This document shows, piece after piece, positions 1-14,010 of a DNA stretch of 64,000 nt. The stretch's first letter is position 1, and each line of letters starts with the position of its first letter. A program made the translations under genes and the position numbers. The notes under the pieces are model-generated. The model was given only the letters and a program-made list of their open reading frames with translations, was not told the origin of the DNA and made no database searches. The DNA is taken from positions 62,001-126,000 of the forward strand of contig NC_088944.1 of NCBI RefSeq assembly GCF_033473495.1, read 5' to 3'. This DNA is from Cercospora beticola (lineage: Eukaryota; Ascomycota; Dothideomycetes; Mycosphaerellales; Mycosphaerellaceae).

Positions 1-3000
1 TAGAACTAAGGCTAAGAAAGAGTACTCTATAGTCCTTCTACTATAGTAGAACCTAAGAGTAGTAATACTTATATTAGAAAAAATTAGAACTAATAGCTAG
101 AAACTACTTTTCTATAATATAGGTAACTTAGTAACTATTTAAGTCTAGATACCTATAGGAACTATCTCTATTTATAACTACTATAACTCTTTAGAGCTAA
201 TAAGCTATAGATAAGAAAAGACTATCTCTATACTCTAAGAAGTACTAATATAAACTCTAGAGGATATAAAAGTAAGCTATATAGTAGTAGGAGACTTTAA
301 CTTCTACTATTTAAAATAGAAAGGAAATATAATCTAAATCTAATATACTATAGTAGATAAGCTTATTAAAATAATTATAGAGGCCTAACTATAGCTAGCT
401 CTAGAGCTAGAGATAATTATATAGAAAAGATATATAGCTAGCTACTAAATATTAGACCTAGTCTTTATTAGCCTCTCTCTCTAAAACCTAATCTAAGAAT
501 ATAAAGCTCTTCTAGAAGAGATATATAGCTCTAACTATATCTCTCTTAGAATAACTCTCTATATTAACTTCTAAAAGCTAAGAAGAAGAAGCTAGAGAAA
601 GTAGTAGAAAGCTACTAACTAGGATAGAATCTAGGACCTTATAGCCTAAAATACTAACTAACTTAACTAACTCCTACTTAATATAAAGAAATACCTAGAT
701 ATATTAGCCTATAGAATATAATTCTCTATCTAAAGAATTATAGAGAAGATAGTTCTAATAGCTAGACTATTAAGCTATATAAAGATAGTATAGACCTAGG
801 AATATAAGGAAGCTATAAAACTAGTAAAAAGAAGAAGAAAAGAATAGAGAAACTATAAGATAGAATAGAGCTATAAGCTATATCTTAAAGTATTATATAT
901 AAGAAGTAAAGCTATAAGAAGAAAGCAAAACCTAGCTTAGAGAAGACTAATAAAAGAAGTTATAGAAGACTCTAAGAAGATCTAGAAAATAGCTAAATAG
1001 GCTAGATAGAGAGCTAACTAAAAGTACTAGCTACTATACTTTCTAAGCTTAGCTAATATAGAGTATAATAGAGATACTAATAAGAGGAAGGCTATAATCC
1101 TAGTAAGATACTTCTTTCTAGACCTAAGAGAAGTAGACTTAAATAATATTTAATATACCTAACTACTACTCTAATTCTAAATAGAAGTTAAAGTTTAACT
1201 AAAAAAAGTAGAAGGAGTCCTTAGGAAACTATCTAGTAATAAGGCTCTAGAACCTAACTAAATACTAAATCTCTTACTTAAAGAGTATAGAGTATAACTT
1301 TCTCTAATTCTAGCTAAACTCTTTACTATATATCTAAGAATAATATACTACTTTAAAGCTTTTAAGTACTCTATAATAGTAGTACTTAAGAAACTATAGA
1401 AACTAGACTATTTAAAGCTAGGAGTATATAGATCTATTACTCTACTTAATATAATAGTAAAGGTCCTAGAAGCTATAGTTACTAAAAGAATATTTAAAAA
1501 GACTAAAGAAAGGAAGCTTCTTCTAGAAAAATAAATAGATACTAAGCCTAGTAGGTCTACTACTTTAGTATTAGACTTTATTACTAAATAAGTAAAAACT
1601 ATCTAGAAATCTAAGCTAGGAGCTATAGTATCTATACTCTACTTTAATATCTTAGAGGTATTTAATAAGATCTTCTACTAGAAGCTAATTTATAATATTA
1701 GAATAAAAGGCTTTCTAGACTATACTATTAGCTTTATCTAATTATTCCTCTAAGATAGAACTACCTATCTAAAGCTTAGAGAATTTATAGACTAACTAAA
1801 GCTCTAAAATATAGGAATTCTCTAAAGCTCTACTCTATTTCTAATTCTCTTCCTTTTTTTTACTTCTACTCTACTTCTAATACTATATAAAGAGACTACT
1901 TTAGTAATAGAGTTTATAGACGACTCTAATATTCTTATATATAGTATATTAATAGAGGATAACTATAGGTAACTTAAGAAAGCCTATTAGAAATATAAAG
2001 AATAGATAAGAAGATATAGAGTAGAATTTATACTATAGAAATATTAGCTAATCTACTTTACTAGAAGTAGGAAGTATAACCTTAAAGCTATAGTCTAAAT
2101 CTAGAGATTTAATAGAGAACTACTACTATTACTTAGACTTCTTAGAGTATAGGTAGATACTAAACTTAAATAGAGTCTATATATTAAATAAGTAGTAGAA
2201 AAGAGAGCCTACTAAATATAATTACTTTAGAGACTATATAAGTCTATATAGAGAGTATTCTTCTAAAAAGTAAAGTATCTTTATATAGTAGTAGTAAGAC
2301 TAGCTATTACTTTTAGCTACTAAGTCTAGTCTAACCTAGAGAGTATATAAAGCTACTATAGGAACTTTACTAAACCTATTAAGAAGATCTAAAAAGAGGC
2401 TCTAAGGAATATTATAGAAGTATATAAATTAGTTATAATAGCTATTCTAGAAAGAGAAGTAAATATTACTCTTCTTTATTTATATACTTAGAACCTAGCT
2501 AGATAAGTATCTAAAAAGTAAGATATCTAACCTATATACTAGTATATTAAAGATAGATATAAAGAGATTAAAAAGTAAATATAAGTAGGAAAGAGAGCTA
2601 GGTAATCTATAATACTAACCTAAACTAGATAAGAGGAAATCCTCTAGATAGTATAAAGCTAAGAAATAATAATATAGATATATCTAGGCTATAAAGTATA
2701 GTAGGCTAAATATTAGTAGAATAGAAAATAGAAAAGAAATAAGAAAGAGAGAAAAGTAAAAGTAGAAGAGAAATAACTACTAGTATAGAAAACTACTACC
2801 TTCTCTACTATTAGACTAACTCTATATAAAGAGCTTACTAGACTAGAGAGTATAATAGTTATACTTCTAAGAATAGAGTATATTAGAATAAAGTAATACT
2901 TTACTAAAAGGAGAGTCCTAGGATTTATACTAGACTACGAATATAGATAGGAGTATAAGACTCTAAAATATATATATATATATATTCTACTTAAAATAGA

Positions 3001-3380
3001 ATAAAAGAAAATATTTACTATTCTAGATAGAGAGATCTATAAACTAGAAGGATCTAGCTAATATAAAGAGAGAGCTATATATAATAGCTAAGTAGCTTAT
3101 CTAAGAAAAGGTACTAGACTAATTTCTACTTATAAAAGAAGAAGTATAGAAGAATAAAAGAAAAGAGAAAAGAAAGAATAGAGTCTAGTAAAAGAAGAAC
3201 TTACTAGATATCTAGTATTATTCGAAAGAAAATAGAAGCAAAGGAAGTAGCTATATAGGCTATAAATAAAGAGATATATAAGAGTTTTTCGAAGACTTTT
3301 CCTTCGACTAAAATCTATAGAGTATACTACTTACTCTAGTTAAAAGAAGTAGACTAGTATATAAGAATTATCTATCTATC
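1..3380 (+). mobile_element. Tad-like LINE, copy 1 (RIP-degraded, 5' end outside window)
   Basis: This is the second reading frame of a non-LTR retrotransposon, heavily mutated by RIP so that Gln and Trp codons appear as TAG/TAA. Visible landmarks on + are the endonuclease motif GDFN (290-301), a reverse-transcriptase core whose catalytic box reads FIDD at 1,913-1,924, and a G-I-P-Q-G-S-like box just before it near 1,812-1,830. After the RT comes the segment (about 2,260-2,480) typical of fungal Tad elements, then a C-terminal Cys/His-type finger region near 2,870-2,990 in which the Cys codons have become Tyr codons. The element ends in a (TATC)n-like tail at about 3,365-3,380. The same sequence recurs at 31,105-34,484. 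The APE-type endonuclease plus RT order is established for the Tad1 clade; clade assignment here rests on motif reading only. Confidence 0.85.
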
Positions 3381-3655
3381 TAATATATATATAGAACTAT
3401 AATTAAGTAGAAGAAAAGAAATAATATAGTATACTTATTAAACTACCTATAGAACTATAACTCTCGCTATTATATCTATTTTTACTTTTATAAAGTATAA
3501 ATATAGTAAATATAATAACGAATTACTATCTAGCGCTCTAGAGTAGTAGTCGAGAAGATATAAAGTTATAGTAGATATATTCGATAGAAGAGCTCGAGAG
3601 GCTAAGTATATTTAGTATTAATTTCGTAGTAGATACTATAATTATATAGAAGAAT
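3381..3655. other. RIP-mutated spacer, nothing recognised
   Basis: AT-rich spacer between the tail of the LINE and the tail of the first family-B repeat. CpA and TpG are absent while several CpG remain. I see no element end or gene motif in it. Confidence 0.5.
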
Positions 3656-4925
3656 ATAGATAGATAGATAATTCTTATACGCTAGTCTACTTCTTTTAAC
3701 TAGAGTAAGTAGTACGCTCTATATTTTTCGTAGATAGAAAAGCTCTTATACTAGTACTCTAGTAGAAAAACCTTCTTATATCTTTATATTTTATAGTAAG
3801 CTCTATATAGCCTACTACTTCTATAGTTTCTAGTTCTTCTTAGGATAATTTATATTATCTTAATAGTTTAGATTCTTTATAGTAGTTCTTCTTAGTTATT
3901 TCTTATATTCTTAGTACTTAGAAGCCTAATCCTTTTATCTACTAGCTAAGAGACTTAAACCTATATATATAGTCCTAGTTCCTTCGCTAGTATCTATATT
4001 AATCCTTTATTTAACTCTTTCTTACTAGTTCCTAGAGTAGATATCTCTCTATATAAATCCTACTTAGATTTTAACTTTCCTTAGTATCTAGTTATATAAC
4101 CTATATCTAGAGAAATTCTAGTTTTTATAGAATATCTAGAATAGTAGGTATCTTTATAGATAGCTCTAAGTATAGTATAGAGTTAGATAGCTTATATTAG
4201 ATACTCTACTTTTAGACTTAAAGTTTCTAGAAAGCTCTAGAGTAGAGGAACTAGTCTACTTTAGAGTCTTCTATTTTAGATAAAAGGCTCCTAGTAGCTA
4301 GTTATTCTAGTATCTATAGAGGTACTACTATTCCTTTCTTCTATTTCTACTATTCTTACTCTTTCTTATTAAAGTCTTCTTTTAAATATATTTAGTTTCT
4401 CCTTTTTAGCCTATTTAGAGCCTAGATTACTACTCTAGCCTCTAGATCTATAGTAGTATTTACTATCTAGAAGAGCTATTCTATAGTCGAGTATTAGAAT
4501 CTTATAGTAGTTATACTACGCTAGCGTTATCTTTATATTCTTAGAAGCTCTCTAATCTCTCTAGGTCGAAATTCTAGACTTTTTTATTACTTTCTTTCTA
4601 CTTTTATAAGTATCTAGCTACTCTATACTTTACTAGTATAGCTAAAGCTATCTATTTCTACTTACGACTATATAGAGATATATAATAGAGCTTCGTAGGC
4701 TATAGAAGAATATAGTAACGATATCGATATAGTAAGATAGATATAATTCTAGTATATCTATATACTACTAATATATTATACTTTATAGTATATCTTCTTA
4801 TATTAACTTATCTAGCTAAAAGACCTCGAATATTCTATAATACTTCTCTATAGATATACTTCCGAATAAGACTTAACTTCTATAGCTCTAAAGCTTTAGT
4901 AGAGCCTCGTAGTCTATATAGTATA
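3656..4925 (-). repeat. Family-B repeat, copy 1
   Basis: Copy 1 of a dispersed repeat found five times here. Its tail is on the left (3,656-3,730) and is the reverse complement of the terminal 55-65 bp of the LINE, including the (GATA)n/(TATC)n run. The body matches 52,116-53,375 in inverted orientation. These two copies share about 220 bp beyond the right end seen in the other three copies (here about 4,709-4,925). No coding capacity can be assigned with confidence. The interior is CpG-poor like the LINE and Copia bodies, and the ends keep CpG. Confidence 0.75.
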
Positions 4926-6219
4926 GCTATATCTTCTTATGCTTATTATAGAATATAGAAGTAGCTTATAGGCTTATCGATAACCTATAGGCGTTATACT
5001 TATATAATATAAATAGTAGCGCTCGTACCGGAGTATCTCGTTATAGAGTTAGTACTAGCGTTATTTATATAGCTTATAAGATATATATACTAGGATATAG
5101 TATTAGTACGAAATAGGGAATTAATTAGCGTAGTAAAATTAGTCTTATAAGTAATAAAACTATAGACTCTTATTTCTATATTAATATATCTACTTATCTA
5201 ACTATATTCTCTATATAGATTCGAGCTAAGTTATAACTAGATATCTAGACCTCTAGATAGTATAAAGAAAAGTATACGATTCCTAAGCTATAATTACTAT
5301 CTCTAGTAACTATATAGAATTTTTAAGTTCTCGAGTATCTTTTATTAAAGTAATTCCTATAGCGCTACTTTAGGAAGCAAGTATAGGACCTAATATACTA
5401 CTAATAAAGCTTTATACTCTTAACTATATAATAATAAATAAGAAGAGTATAGAACCTTTCTAGTTTTCTATTCTATACTTAATATAAGTAGATAGGAAAG
5501 CTTATCTAACTAGAAGACTATTATAGAACTTTCTATTTAGCTAGGCGTAGTTGCTTCTACTACTATTACTATCTAGTAGCGGCTATAAGTTCTCGAGTAT
5601 TTTAAGTAAGAAAGGAAATAGTATAGAAGGTCGGTATATTAGATCTAGGTCGAGTCTTCTATACTTCTATATTTCGGAGAATAAGAGTATAGTCTACTAT
5701 TCTATAGATTTTAGCTAATAGAAAACTACTTTAGTATAGCTAGTACTTACTCTTCGATAGTAATAGCTTCGTCTCTATATTAGTACTAGCTTATAGTAGT
5801 ACTATTAGTTTTAGTACTAATAATAAACTTTACTCGAGTTATAGACTACTATTAGAAGAGTATTAGAAAGTACTTTAGCTAGTATATAGCGTAGAAAAGT
5901 CGTCGAGTATAGTTAGAAAATATTATTAGAGCGTTATCGGCTTAGATATAGAAGTCTACTCGACTATAACTAGTAGTAGTATAATCGAGAGCTTAGTATC
6001 GCTAAAAATAAGTAAGTATTATTAAAGACTATATCTCGTTAGTAGAAGAATATCTATAAGTCTCTTATATACTTTCTCTACTTTCGTTTCGAAAAGTAGC
6101 TATTAGGAAAGTATATAAATTACTATAGACGCTATACTAGATAAGAAGAGAGTTATATTTAATAGATAGGCGTTATACTAGATAGCTAGGTAGAGATAAT
6201 CGAGTAGTAAATATATATA
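4926..6219. other. RIP-mutated CpG-bearing block, unidentified
   Basis: CpA/TpG are essentially gone but CpG is frequent. There is no repeat partner that I recognise in the window. Several long frames are open if TAG/TAA are read as former Gln/Trp codons, but none gave a recognisable domain. It could be a decayed gene or an old element. Confidence 0.4.
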
Positions 6220-6224
6220 TATAG
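6220..6224. repeat. Target site duplication TATAG, left side of Copia copy 1
   Basis: Five bases directly before the left LTR. The same five bases follow the right LTR at 12,361-12,365. Five-bp duplications are usual for Copia integrases. Confidence 0.85.
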
Positions 6225-6454
6225 TATCGAATTATATTCTCGTAAGTACTCGTCGGATAGGTATAATATAGTAGAAGTAGAGATAATAAGTAGGAACTAA
6301 CCGAGTTAATTATATTAGTTAGTTATAGGTTATATCTTACTCCTAAGATAGGTATTAGCTAGGTTATATAACCTAGTATTATATAACCTATATTACCTAA
6401 CTCTAATCTCTAAAGTATCTCTTAGAATATCTAACTAGACTATACTTTCTAATA
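6225..6454 (-). repeat. LTR (3' LTR of Copia copy 1)
   Basis: 230-bp direct repeat matching 12,131-12,360. All differences I noticed are C/T or G/A transitions. It contains a perfect 16-bp palindrome around GGTTATATAACC and retains CpG, unlike the interior. Confidence 0.92.
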
Positions 6455-9400
6455 CTTCTACTTAGGCTAGATAGTCTTCTACCTATATTTCTATATTTAA
6501 ATCTATCTCTAAATTATAATAAGTTATTAGATACTATAGTTATATAGTTAGAGCTATATACCTAATCTATCTTAGTTTAACTCCTTAGCCTAGTATCTAC
6601 GAGTCCTTCTTCTAGTATATACTATAAGGAAGATAGCTTCGTTTTTACTTCTCTACTAGGCTTTTCCTTTTAGACTATATATAGATTCCTAGATCCTAAT
6701 TACTTATTATATATAGTAAGCTACTTCTCCTATAGTATAATTTCTAGGCTTAGTTTTATATTTACTATAATATCTCTAATATTATAGTATATATCTTTTA
6801 TTAATTATCCTAAGGTCTAGAGTTTAATCTATAGTTAGAGTATAAATCTTTTGCCTTTCTCTATATAAGCTAGAGTTGTCTTATAAACTCCTAAAACTAT
6901 AGCCTATTCTTTAGTTTAGTTAGGCTATTAGCAACTATCTCTTTTATTAGAATATATTCTACTATAACCTTCCTCTACTACTAGAGATATCTAATATAGT
7001 TATATATAATATTAATATATTTAGATCTCTTATAGGTATATATATCCTTAATAAGAGTTAAAGCTACCTAATTATCTCCTATAATTTATACTAGCTTTAG
7101 TTCTCTTACTATATTAGGATATACTTTTATAGTTAGTTAGAATAGGTATTCTCCTACTAACTCTATATAGTCTATCTCTCTTAAGAGTACTACTAGGAAC
7201 TAAGATTGCTTTATATATATATTTATAGCTATATACTTAGCTTCTATTATTAATATTATAATAGACTTTTGCTTCCTACTTATCTAAGAAACTAGAGCTC
7301 TATAAAGGAAGAAGATACTCCTAAGGATTAAAACTCTATCTACTTTATCTATTATATAGTTAGAGTCTAAATATCCTATTAGGCTTCCTCTATTTCTTCT
7401 AAATATTAGTCCTAAGTCTTAGAATAACCTTAGGTACCTTACTAGTTTCTTTAGAGCTTATATATACCTCTTAGTTAGGTCTAAAATATATAAGCTTAAC
7501 CTTCTAAGAGAGAAAGTAATATCTAGTCTTATTATAACTATAGGCTATATCTAGGTACTAGTTTAGGTTTAGTACTCTATCTTATTCCTTCTCTTATTAT
7601 ATAAGCCTATTAGTTTTAAGCTATTATAACTATCTATTAGTAAGAGAGTTAGGTTAGCTATCTCTTTAGTTATTCCTAGCTTTATAAAGTTCTCCTAGAT
7701 AAAGTATTCTTAATTAAGCTTTAGAGTTCTAGCTTATCTATCTCTTATTAACCTTATCCTAAGGATTTTCTCTAGTTCTCTAAGATCTTTAATCTTAAAT
7801 ACTTTACCTAGCTATTCCTTAAACTAAAGTATATCTTCTAGCTTTAGTACTATAATTAGAATATTATCTATATAGGTTAGGATTAGAATATTCCTTTCCT
7901 AGTAGATAAGAAAGTATAGGTCTACTTCTAATTATATAAACCTAATCTATTTTAACTTTAAGATATAGAGTTTATTCTAGTCTCTTACTACTTACTTTAG
8001 TCTATATAAGCTTCTTAGGATTTATAGGACTATATTAGATAGAATCTTAACTCCTAGTAGTAGAATTATAAAGATTTCTTCTTAAAGTTTGCTCTTAGTA
8101 AATATATTATTTATATCTACTTAGTAGAGTTCTAGATCCTTCTTATAAACTATAGCTATAAATACTCTTAAGGTATTATACCTAACTATTAGTATAAAGA
8201 TCTCCTAGAAATTAACTCTAAACTTCTAAGAGAAACTTCTTATAACTAGTCTTACTTTAAACTTCTTAATAGCTCTACTAATTAATCTCTTTATATTAAA
8301 TACCTACTTAGATATAATAAGGTTTGCTCCTTTAGGTAGGATAACCTTTATCTAGGTATTATTACTTCTTAATATAGTTAGTTCCTTTTAGACTATATTC
8401 TCCTATATATATTCCTATTTAGGATCCTAAATTGCCTCTTTATAGGACTTTAGAATAGATACCTCTTGTCTCTATATAGAGACTTAAGGAGCAATTACTA
8501 TAAATATAGACTCCTAAACCTCTAATAGGGCTTCCTAAATCTACTTCTATTCTTAGCTTTAGACTTAGCTTAGAAATGCCTTATAATACTTAGTACTAGG
8601 CTCCTTCTTCTATCTATATTCTCTCTATCTCTTCTAAAATACCTATCTTATTACTATACTATAAGCTTTTAGCTCTAGGCCTAGTTCTTTATCTAAGATA
8701 GATCTCCTTCTCTTTTAGCTATAGGTTTAGTCTTAGTTCCCCTTCTAATCCCTATTTCCTTATAGGTCCTACTATATAATATTTAATCCTCTTACTTTAG
8801 AATATAGTCTCCTACTAGTACTAGGACTAGCTTATCTATTAACTTCCTAGCTTAGCTTAGGTAGTTTAGTAGTTCTACTTTTCTCCTACTAGAGTTATAG
8901 TTCTCTAGAGTTTTCTTCTTCTAGATCCTCTATCCTCTAGTACTCCTTCTTATTCTTTAGTAGAGGTAGTAACTATATAAAGAGTATTTAGCTAGGACCT
9001 ATAGGTTTAGTTACTATAGCTATAGGTATAGTAGCTATAGAAGGTATAACTACTATTAGCTTCTTTAGAGGTCTACTAACTAGGTTTCTAATAGGTATAC
9101 TATTTACTTAATTAAGCTTAGGAACATTTAGCTCTATATCTCCTCCTTTCTTATACTTAAACTAAGTAGTAGTATTATAGGCTTTAATAGCCCTTATATT
9201 AGGCTCCTAGAAGAGCTATATTTTAGTAGTATTAGGAATATACCTAATAAATATAGTATCTTTGCCTCTATTTATTAGTTTATCTAATCTTATCTCTACT
9301 AGCTAGGACTTAGAATCTATATAGACTACTACTTTATAACTCTAAACTCTAAAGTATAATACTAAGAGTTAAATACCTAAAAAGGCTTCCTTAGGTAATA

Positions 9401-12114
9401 GTTTAAATCTATTAATTTCTAGGCTATTAGGAAGGGAATTTCTAATAACTATATAGGCTACTAAGACTTCTAGCTAGAATTTAATAGGTATATAGATATC
9501 TTCTAGTATTACTCTTATATAGTCTTTAGAAGTTTAGATTAACCTCTTAACTACTCTATTCTAGATAGAGTTATATACTTTAGTTATATAGAAGGAAATT
9601 CTATATTCCTTCTTCTACTACTTTAGTATAGTAAGAAGCTCTCTTACTCTATTACTCTTTATAATCTAGAGGGGATTTCCTAATTATAGCTTAGCTTTTA
9701 CTTTCTAGTTTCTAAGGATACTTAGTATATCTTCTCTAGACTTTATTAGGAAAGTCTATTTCTTTCTTAAGAAGTTATTAATAATCTTAAGCTACTATTT
9801 ATATCCTAATCTTAAGATAGGTAAAGGACTATAAATATTAATAGAAACTAGAGATAACCTTTAGAGTTTCCTTTTAGTTTCTTTCCTTCTATATTTCTTT
9901 ATCTTTACTAAGGAATATACTCTATAAAGTTAGTATTCCTTTAGAATAGGAATCTAAGTCTTTAAGTTAGATACTTTATATAAGTTTCTAAAAAAACTCT
10001 CTCTAAAATATATAAGTCTTCTATACTAAAGCTCCTACTATTCTTAGGTCTTTTCTTAGGCTTTAAAGGCATAGGCTTTATTCTTTTATTTTTAATTAAT
10101 ATATAATATTATAAGCTCCTATAATATATTATTAATCTCCTTAATAAATAGTACTCCTCCTAATAGTTTTATCTAGATAACTAGTTTCCTAGATAATAAA
10201 ATAAGTATAAATTTTAATAGTTAAATACTATACTACTAGCTAAATTAGCTCTAAGAAACAAGATTTACTCCTAGACTAGATATAAAGAGAATATTTTTAA
10301 GAATAATCTACTTTCCTCTTCTCCTACTTATTACTATATCTCCTATATATATAGCTATTAGATAGCTACTCCTAACCTTAATCTACTTTTTCCTCTAAAG
10401 AAGTTTTAGTTCTCTAAAAAGTAATTCTTAGTTAGTTATATATAATAAAGTATAGGAGTTAAGTAGCTATTTTAATAGTATATACTTACCTTTTACTTCT
10501 ATAGTTAAGTATATAACTTTATTAATATTATTATCCTCTAATAGAGATTAAGATACTTTAGATACTATAGAAAGTTCTATATCTTCTTAAGTAGTATATA
10601 TCTTCTTAGAAAACTTCCTTAAGCTTTATCTCTTCTTAAGAGATTAGACTTTTAAGTTAAGTTTCTTTACTATTTCTTTTAATACTTCTCTATCTAGTAA
10701 AGATCTCCTTCTAAAAGTATTCTCTCTAAGTAGTATTCTTCTCTTCTCTACTCTATTAGCCTATTTTAAGTTAATAGTTCTCTTAGCTTTATTAAGATAT
10801 AGATACTTAGTAATACCTCTAAAATGTTCCTAGTTATATAGATAATATTTTAGCTTTATACTTTAGGTCTCTCTTCTCTTAGTAAATATTACTATTTCTT
10901 AGGACTAGTACTTATACTATATTAACTCCTCTACTTTAAGAAGTTAGAGGATTTCTTTAGAGTCTAAGTTCTTCTAAGCTTAAATAGTCTGCCTTATACT
11001 TTTATACTTAGCTAGAAGTATAAAGAGTAGATACTTAATCCTTATATTAGGAGTCTTATAGTATAACTCTCTCTAGTTAATCTCTATAATCCTTCTTCTA
11101 AGGTTACTAAAGTAGACCTATAATTTCCTAATTATATCCTCTAGTTCTATTTTAAAGGTTATATATTCTTAGATAATAGCTATTATATATACCTATTAGA
11201 CTTTACTATATTTCCTATATAGCTTTATCTAGATATTATATACTTTTATCTTATCTATTACTTTATCTTAGTTATCTATATAAAGACTTTCTATTAGGAT
11301 ATAGATTGCTTTTATATTATCCTTCTACTATTTTAGGCTAAACTCTAAAAATATAGTACCTTTCCCTTTACTTAATAAAGCCTTAGATACTTTAGATTTA
11401 GCTAGAGTAGGTACTAATAATCTCTTTAAGTCTAAGATTATCTAGAAGATTTCTTTTCCTCTAAATATATTCTCCTATAGCTTAAACTATAGTCTCTAGT
11501 TCTTCCTTATTAGGATTAGTATTCTCCTCCTATCTAATTTACTTATTAAATCTATTTCTATAAAATTAAATAAATAAATCTAAACTCTAGAAATATAAGC
11601 TCTTTTAATCTAATTAGTAGCTTCTAGGTTTCTACCTTTTCTAGTTACTAAGACTCTTCTCTCTTAGCTAAGGTATCTAAGAACTCTTCTCTTCTATAGG
11701 AGTTAGTTAGGTTCTTAGATAGAGAACCTCTAAAAGATCTACTTTCTTAGAAGAGTACTACTAGCTAGTTCTAAGGTATTAGTAGTACTTAGTACTTAGG
11801 CCTAGTTTTATCTACTTAGATACTATAGTCTAAAGCTAATCCTTTCCTCTTTATACTCCTTTAGTATACTTCTCTTTTAAAGTAGAGTATACTTTACTAG
11901 GCTTTTCTCTATCTTACCTACTCTTTAGAGACTTCTAGCTTATAACTAGGATCTTCTAAAGCTTCTAGGTAGTATAGATAGGATATGTCTCTAGTCTCTC
12001 TTATACTCTTTTCCTACTTCTCTACCTAATTAATACTATAGGTCCTATAAGAGGTAATACGTATTACTTTAAGGATAAGAAGGCTAACTCTTACTACTTA
12101 GGGCCTCTCTATAA

Positions 12115-12130
12115 ACCTAGGCTTATAACC
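12115..12130 (-). promoter_or_regulatory. Primer-binding site, initiator-tRNA-Met anticodon-arm type (Copia copy 1)
   Basis: Read on the - strand, the bases next to the 5' LTR are GGTTATAAGCCTAGG. Undoing one RIP change gives a match to the complement of the anticodon arm of initiator tRNA-Met (GGCTCATAACC core). This half-tRNA priming mode is known from Drosophila copia and relatives. Copy 2 has the same site at 29,515-29,530. Confidence 0.75.
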
Positions 12131-12360
12131 TATCGAATTATATTCTTATAGGCACTTATCGGATAGATATAATATAGTAGAAGTAGAGATAATAAGTAGG
12201 AACTAACTAAGTTAATTATATTAGTTAGTTATAGGTTATATCTTACTTCTAAGATAGGTATTAGCTAGGTTATATAACCTAGTATTATATAACCTATATT
12301 ACCTAACTCTAATCCCTAAAGTATCTCTTAGAATATCTAACTAGACTGTACTTTCTAATA
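12131..12360 (-). repeat. LTR (5' LTR of Copia copy 1)
   Basis: Partner of 6,225-6,454, same length. It is followed at 12,361-12,365 by the TATAG duplication. Confidence 0.92.
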
Positions 12361-12365
12361 TATAG

Positions 12366-14010
12366 TATAGTTTATAATATAAAGTCGAAGTATATATACT
12401 TTATATTCGAGTCTAAGCTTTAAGAAGATCGAGATATAAACGATCTATATAGAGAACTTATAACTAGAAGCGTCCTCTATAGTACCTTTATATAGATATA
12501 CTATAACGTTATTACTCTTATAAATTATATTCGCTAGTATAACTATAAATAACTACGACTTACTTTCGAATCGCCTATATAACTATATTTAAAGTAATAT
12601 AGAATCTTAAATAGAAATTATATATTAATCTTTATAGCTATAATTAGCTACTCTAATAAGTAAAAAGAATAATAAGGATATATCTTTATCTATAAGTATA
12701 AGAATAAGCTAATATATAAGACTCTATATATTTACTATAGTATTACTAGAGATACTATAAGAGTATACCGCTTAGTATATAAGCTAGCAATTATATAAGC
12801 TACGTCTCGAGACTCGCTTTTCTAAATTAACTTCGATATATATAGATAACTACTACTATAAGCGCTATATACTAACCTTTAGACCTATACCTCTTATAGT
12901 TCGAGTATAGTATCCTTATATTCTAGTAAGAGTATACTAGTTATAGTAGAGAGTATAGCCTCGTATATAGTACTATAGGTATAACCTAAGCTTTAGCTTT
13001 ATATAGGTTTATATCTATTAGCCTAGCTTTCTTTACTATAGAAAAGCTTTAGTCTTATAACTCGTTAAATAAATTAATAGAAAGAAAGAAAAGTAAACAA
13101 ATAATCTATTTCTATATTAGTAGCTACTCGTAGTATTTATATAAGCTATAGATATAAAACTATTTATAGAAAAGAATAACTAGGTAGATACTAGCTTTAT
13201 AATTAGTAGTAATCTAGTAGGCTTTTCTATTTAGTATCTAGTAGCGTCGGTATAATTTATCTTTAGATCTACTAGAGTAGAGTCTCGGTACTATATCTAC
13301 TATAGCGCGAACGAATATAAGCTATTATAGTTCGACTAAAGAGCTTACTAAAATAAGAGGAGTTTATATTAAACTTTTATATATCTATCTCTATAATATA
13401 TAAACGTACTACTAACTCCTTCTCTAGAATCTATAACCTCTTTTCTACTACTTTACGATTTACTTTTAGTAGCTAGAATAAGTTAGATAGTATAAAGAAG
13501 CTAGAGCGTATATTTATTTCTTTATAGCGACTCTTTTTATACTATTACTAACAATTCGTATACCCGATTACTACTATTATAGATATAAGTAATAATCTAA
13601 TAGAACGCCTATCTAATATAGTTAATAGTAAGAGTATATTAATATATCTAATATCTATAAGAAATATATCTCTTACTTATACTATATCTAATTTAGAAAT
13701 TAGAGATAACGCTCTCTCTATTACTAAGATTACTATAGCCGAGACCGAGGATACTTCTACTATAGAAACTCTATAGTCTCTACTAGAGATTACTTTTCTA
13801 CTACTAATAAGTATCGAGTTCGGCTAGCCTTTATAGGCCTCGCTTCTATTTATTCTAAATCTATTTATATAGATAGATACTACTCTACGCCTAAGGTAAA
13901 ATACTACTTATACTATAGTATATAGACCTATATTATAAGTATCGTAGCTATAAAAGTATTATATTTTCGATAACGAGCTTAAGTAGAGATATATATATTA
14001 AACTTACCTA
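12366..14010. other. RIP-mutated CpG-bearing block, unidentified
   Basis: Continues the sequence interrupted by Copia copy 1 (the block left of 6,220). It is rich in CpG and free of CpA/TpG. I could not identify a gene family in either strand. Confidence 0.4.

Larger units (their letters stand above)
6225..12360 (-). mobile_element. Copia (Ty1-like) LTR retrotransposon, copy 1
   Basis: Complete element of 6,136 bp with 230-bp LTRs at 6,225-6,454 and 12,131-12,360. It reads on the - strand. The RT active site appears at 7,863-7,874 as YIDN, as expected if a Y-V-D-D box lost a Gly/Asp codon base to RIP. The Copia signature S-L-Y-x-L-K-Q-A lies at 7,981-8,012. Just inside the right LTR (which is the 5' LTR) is a primer site, 12,121-12,130. 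A purine tract abuts the left LTR at 6,455-6,463 on the - strand. LTR ends read TA...TA, the RIP product of the canonical TG...CA. The coding interior has almost no CpG and no intact frame. Copy 2 is at 23,625-29,760 without a single length difference. Confidence 0.93.

Noticed and set aside
6360..6400. GGTTATATAACC palindromes in the LTR as a terminal inverted repeat of a DNA transposon
   Set aside because: They lie inside a 230-bp LTR with a 5-bp target duplication outside. They are internal LTR features.
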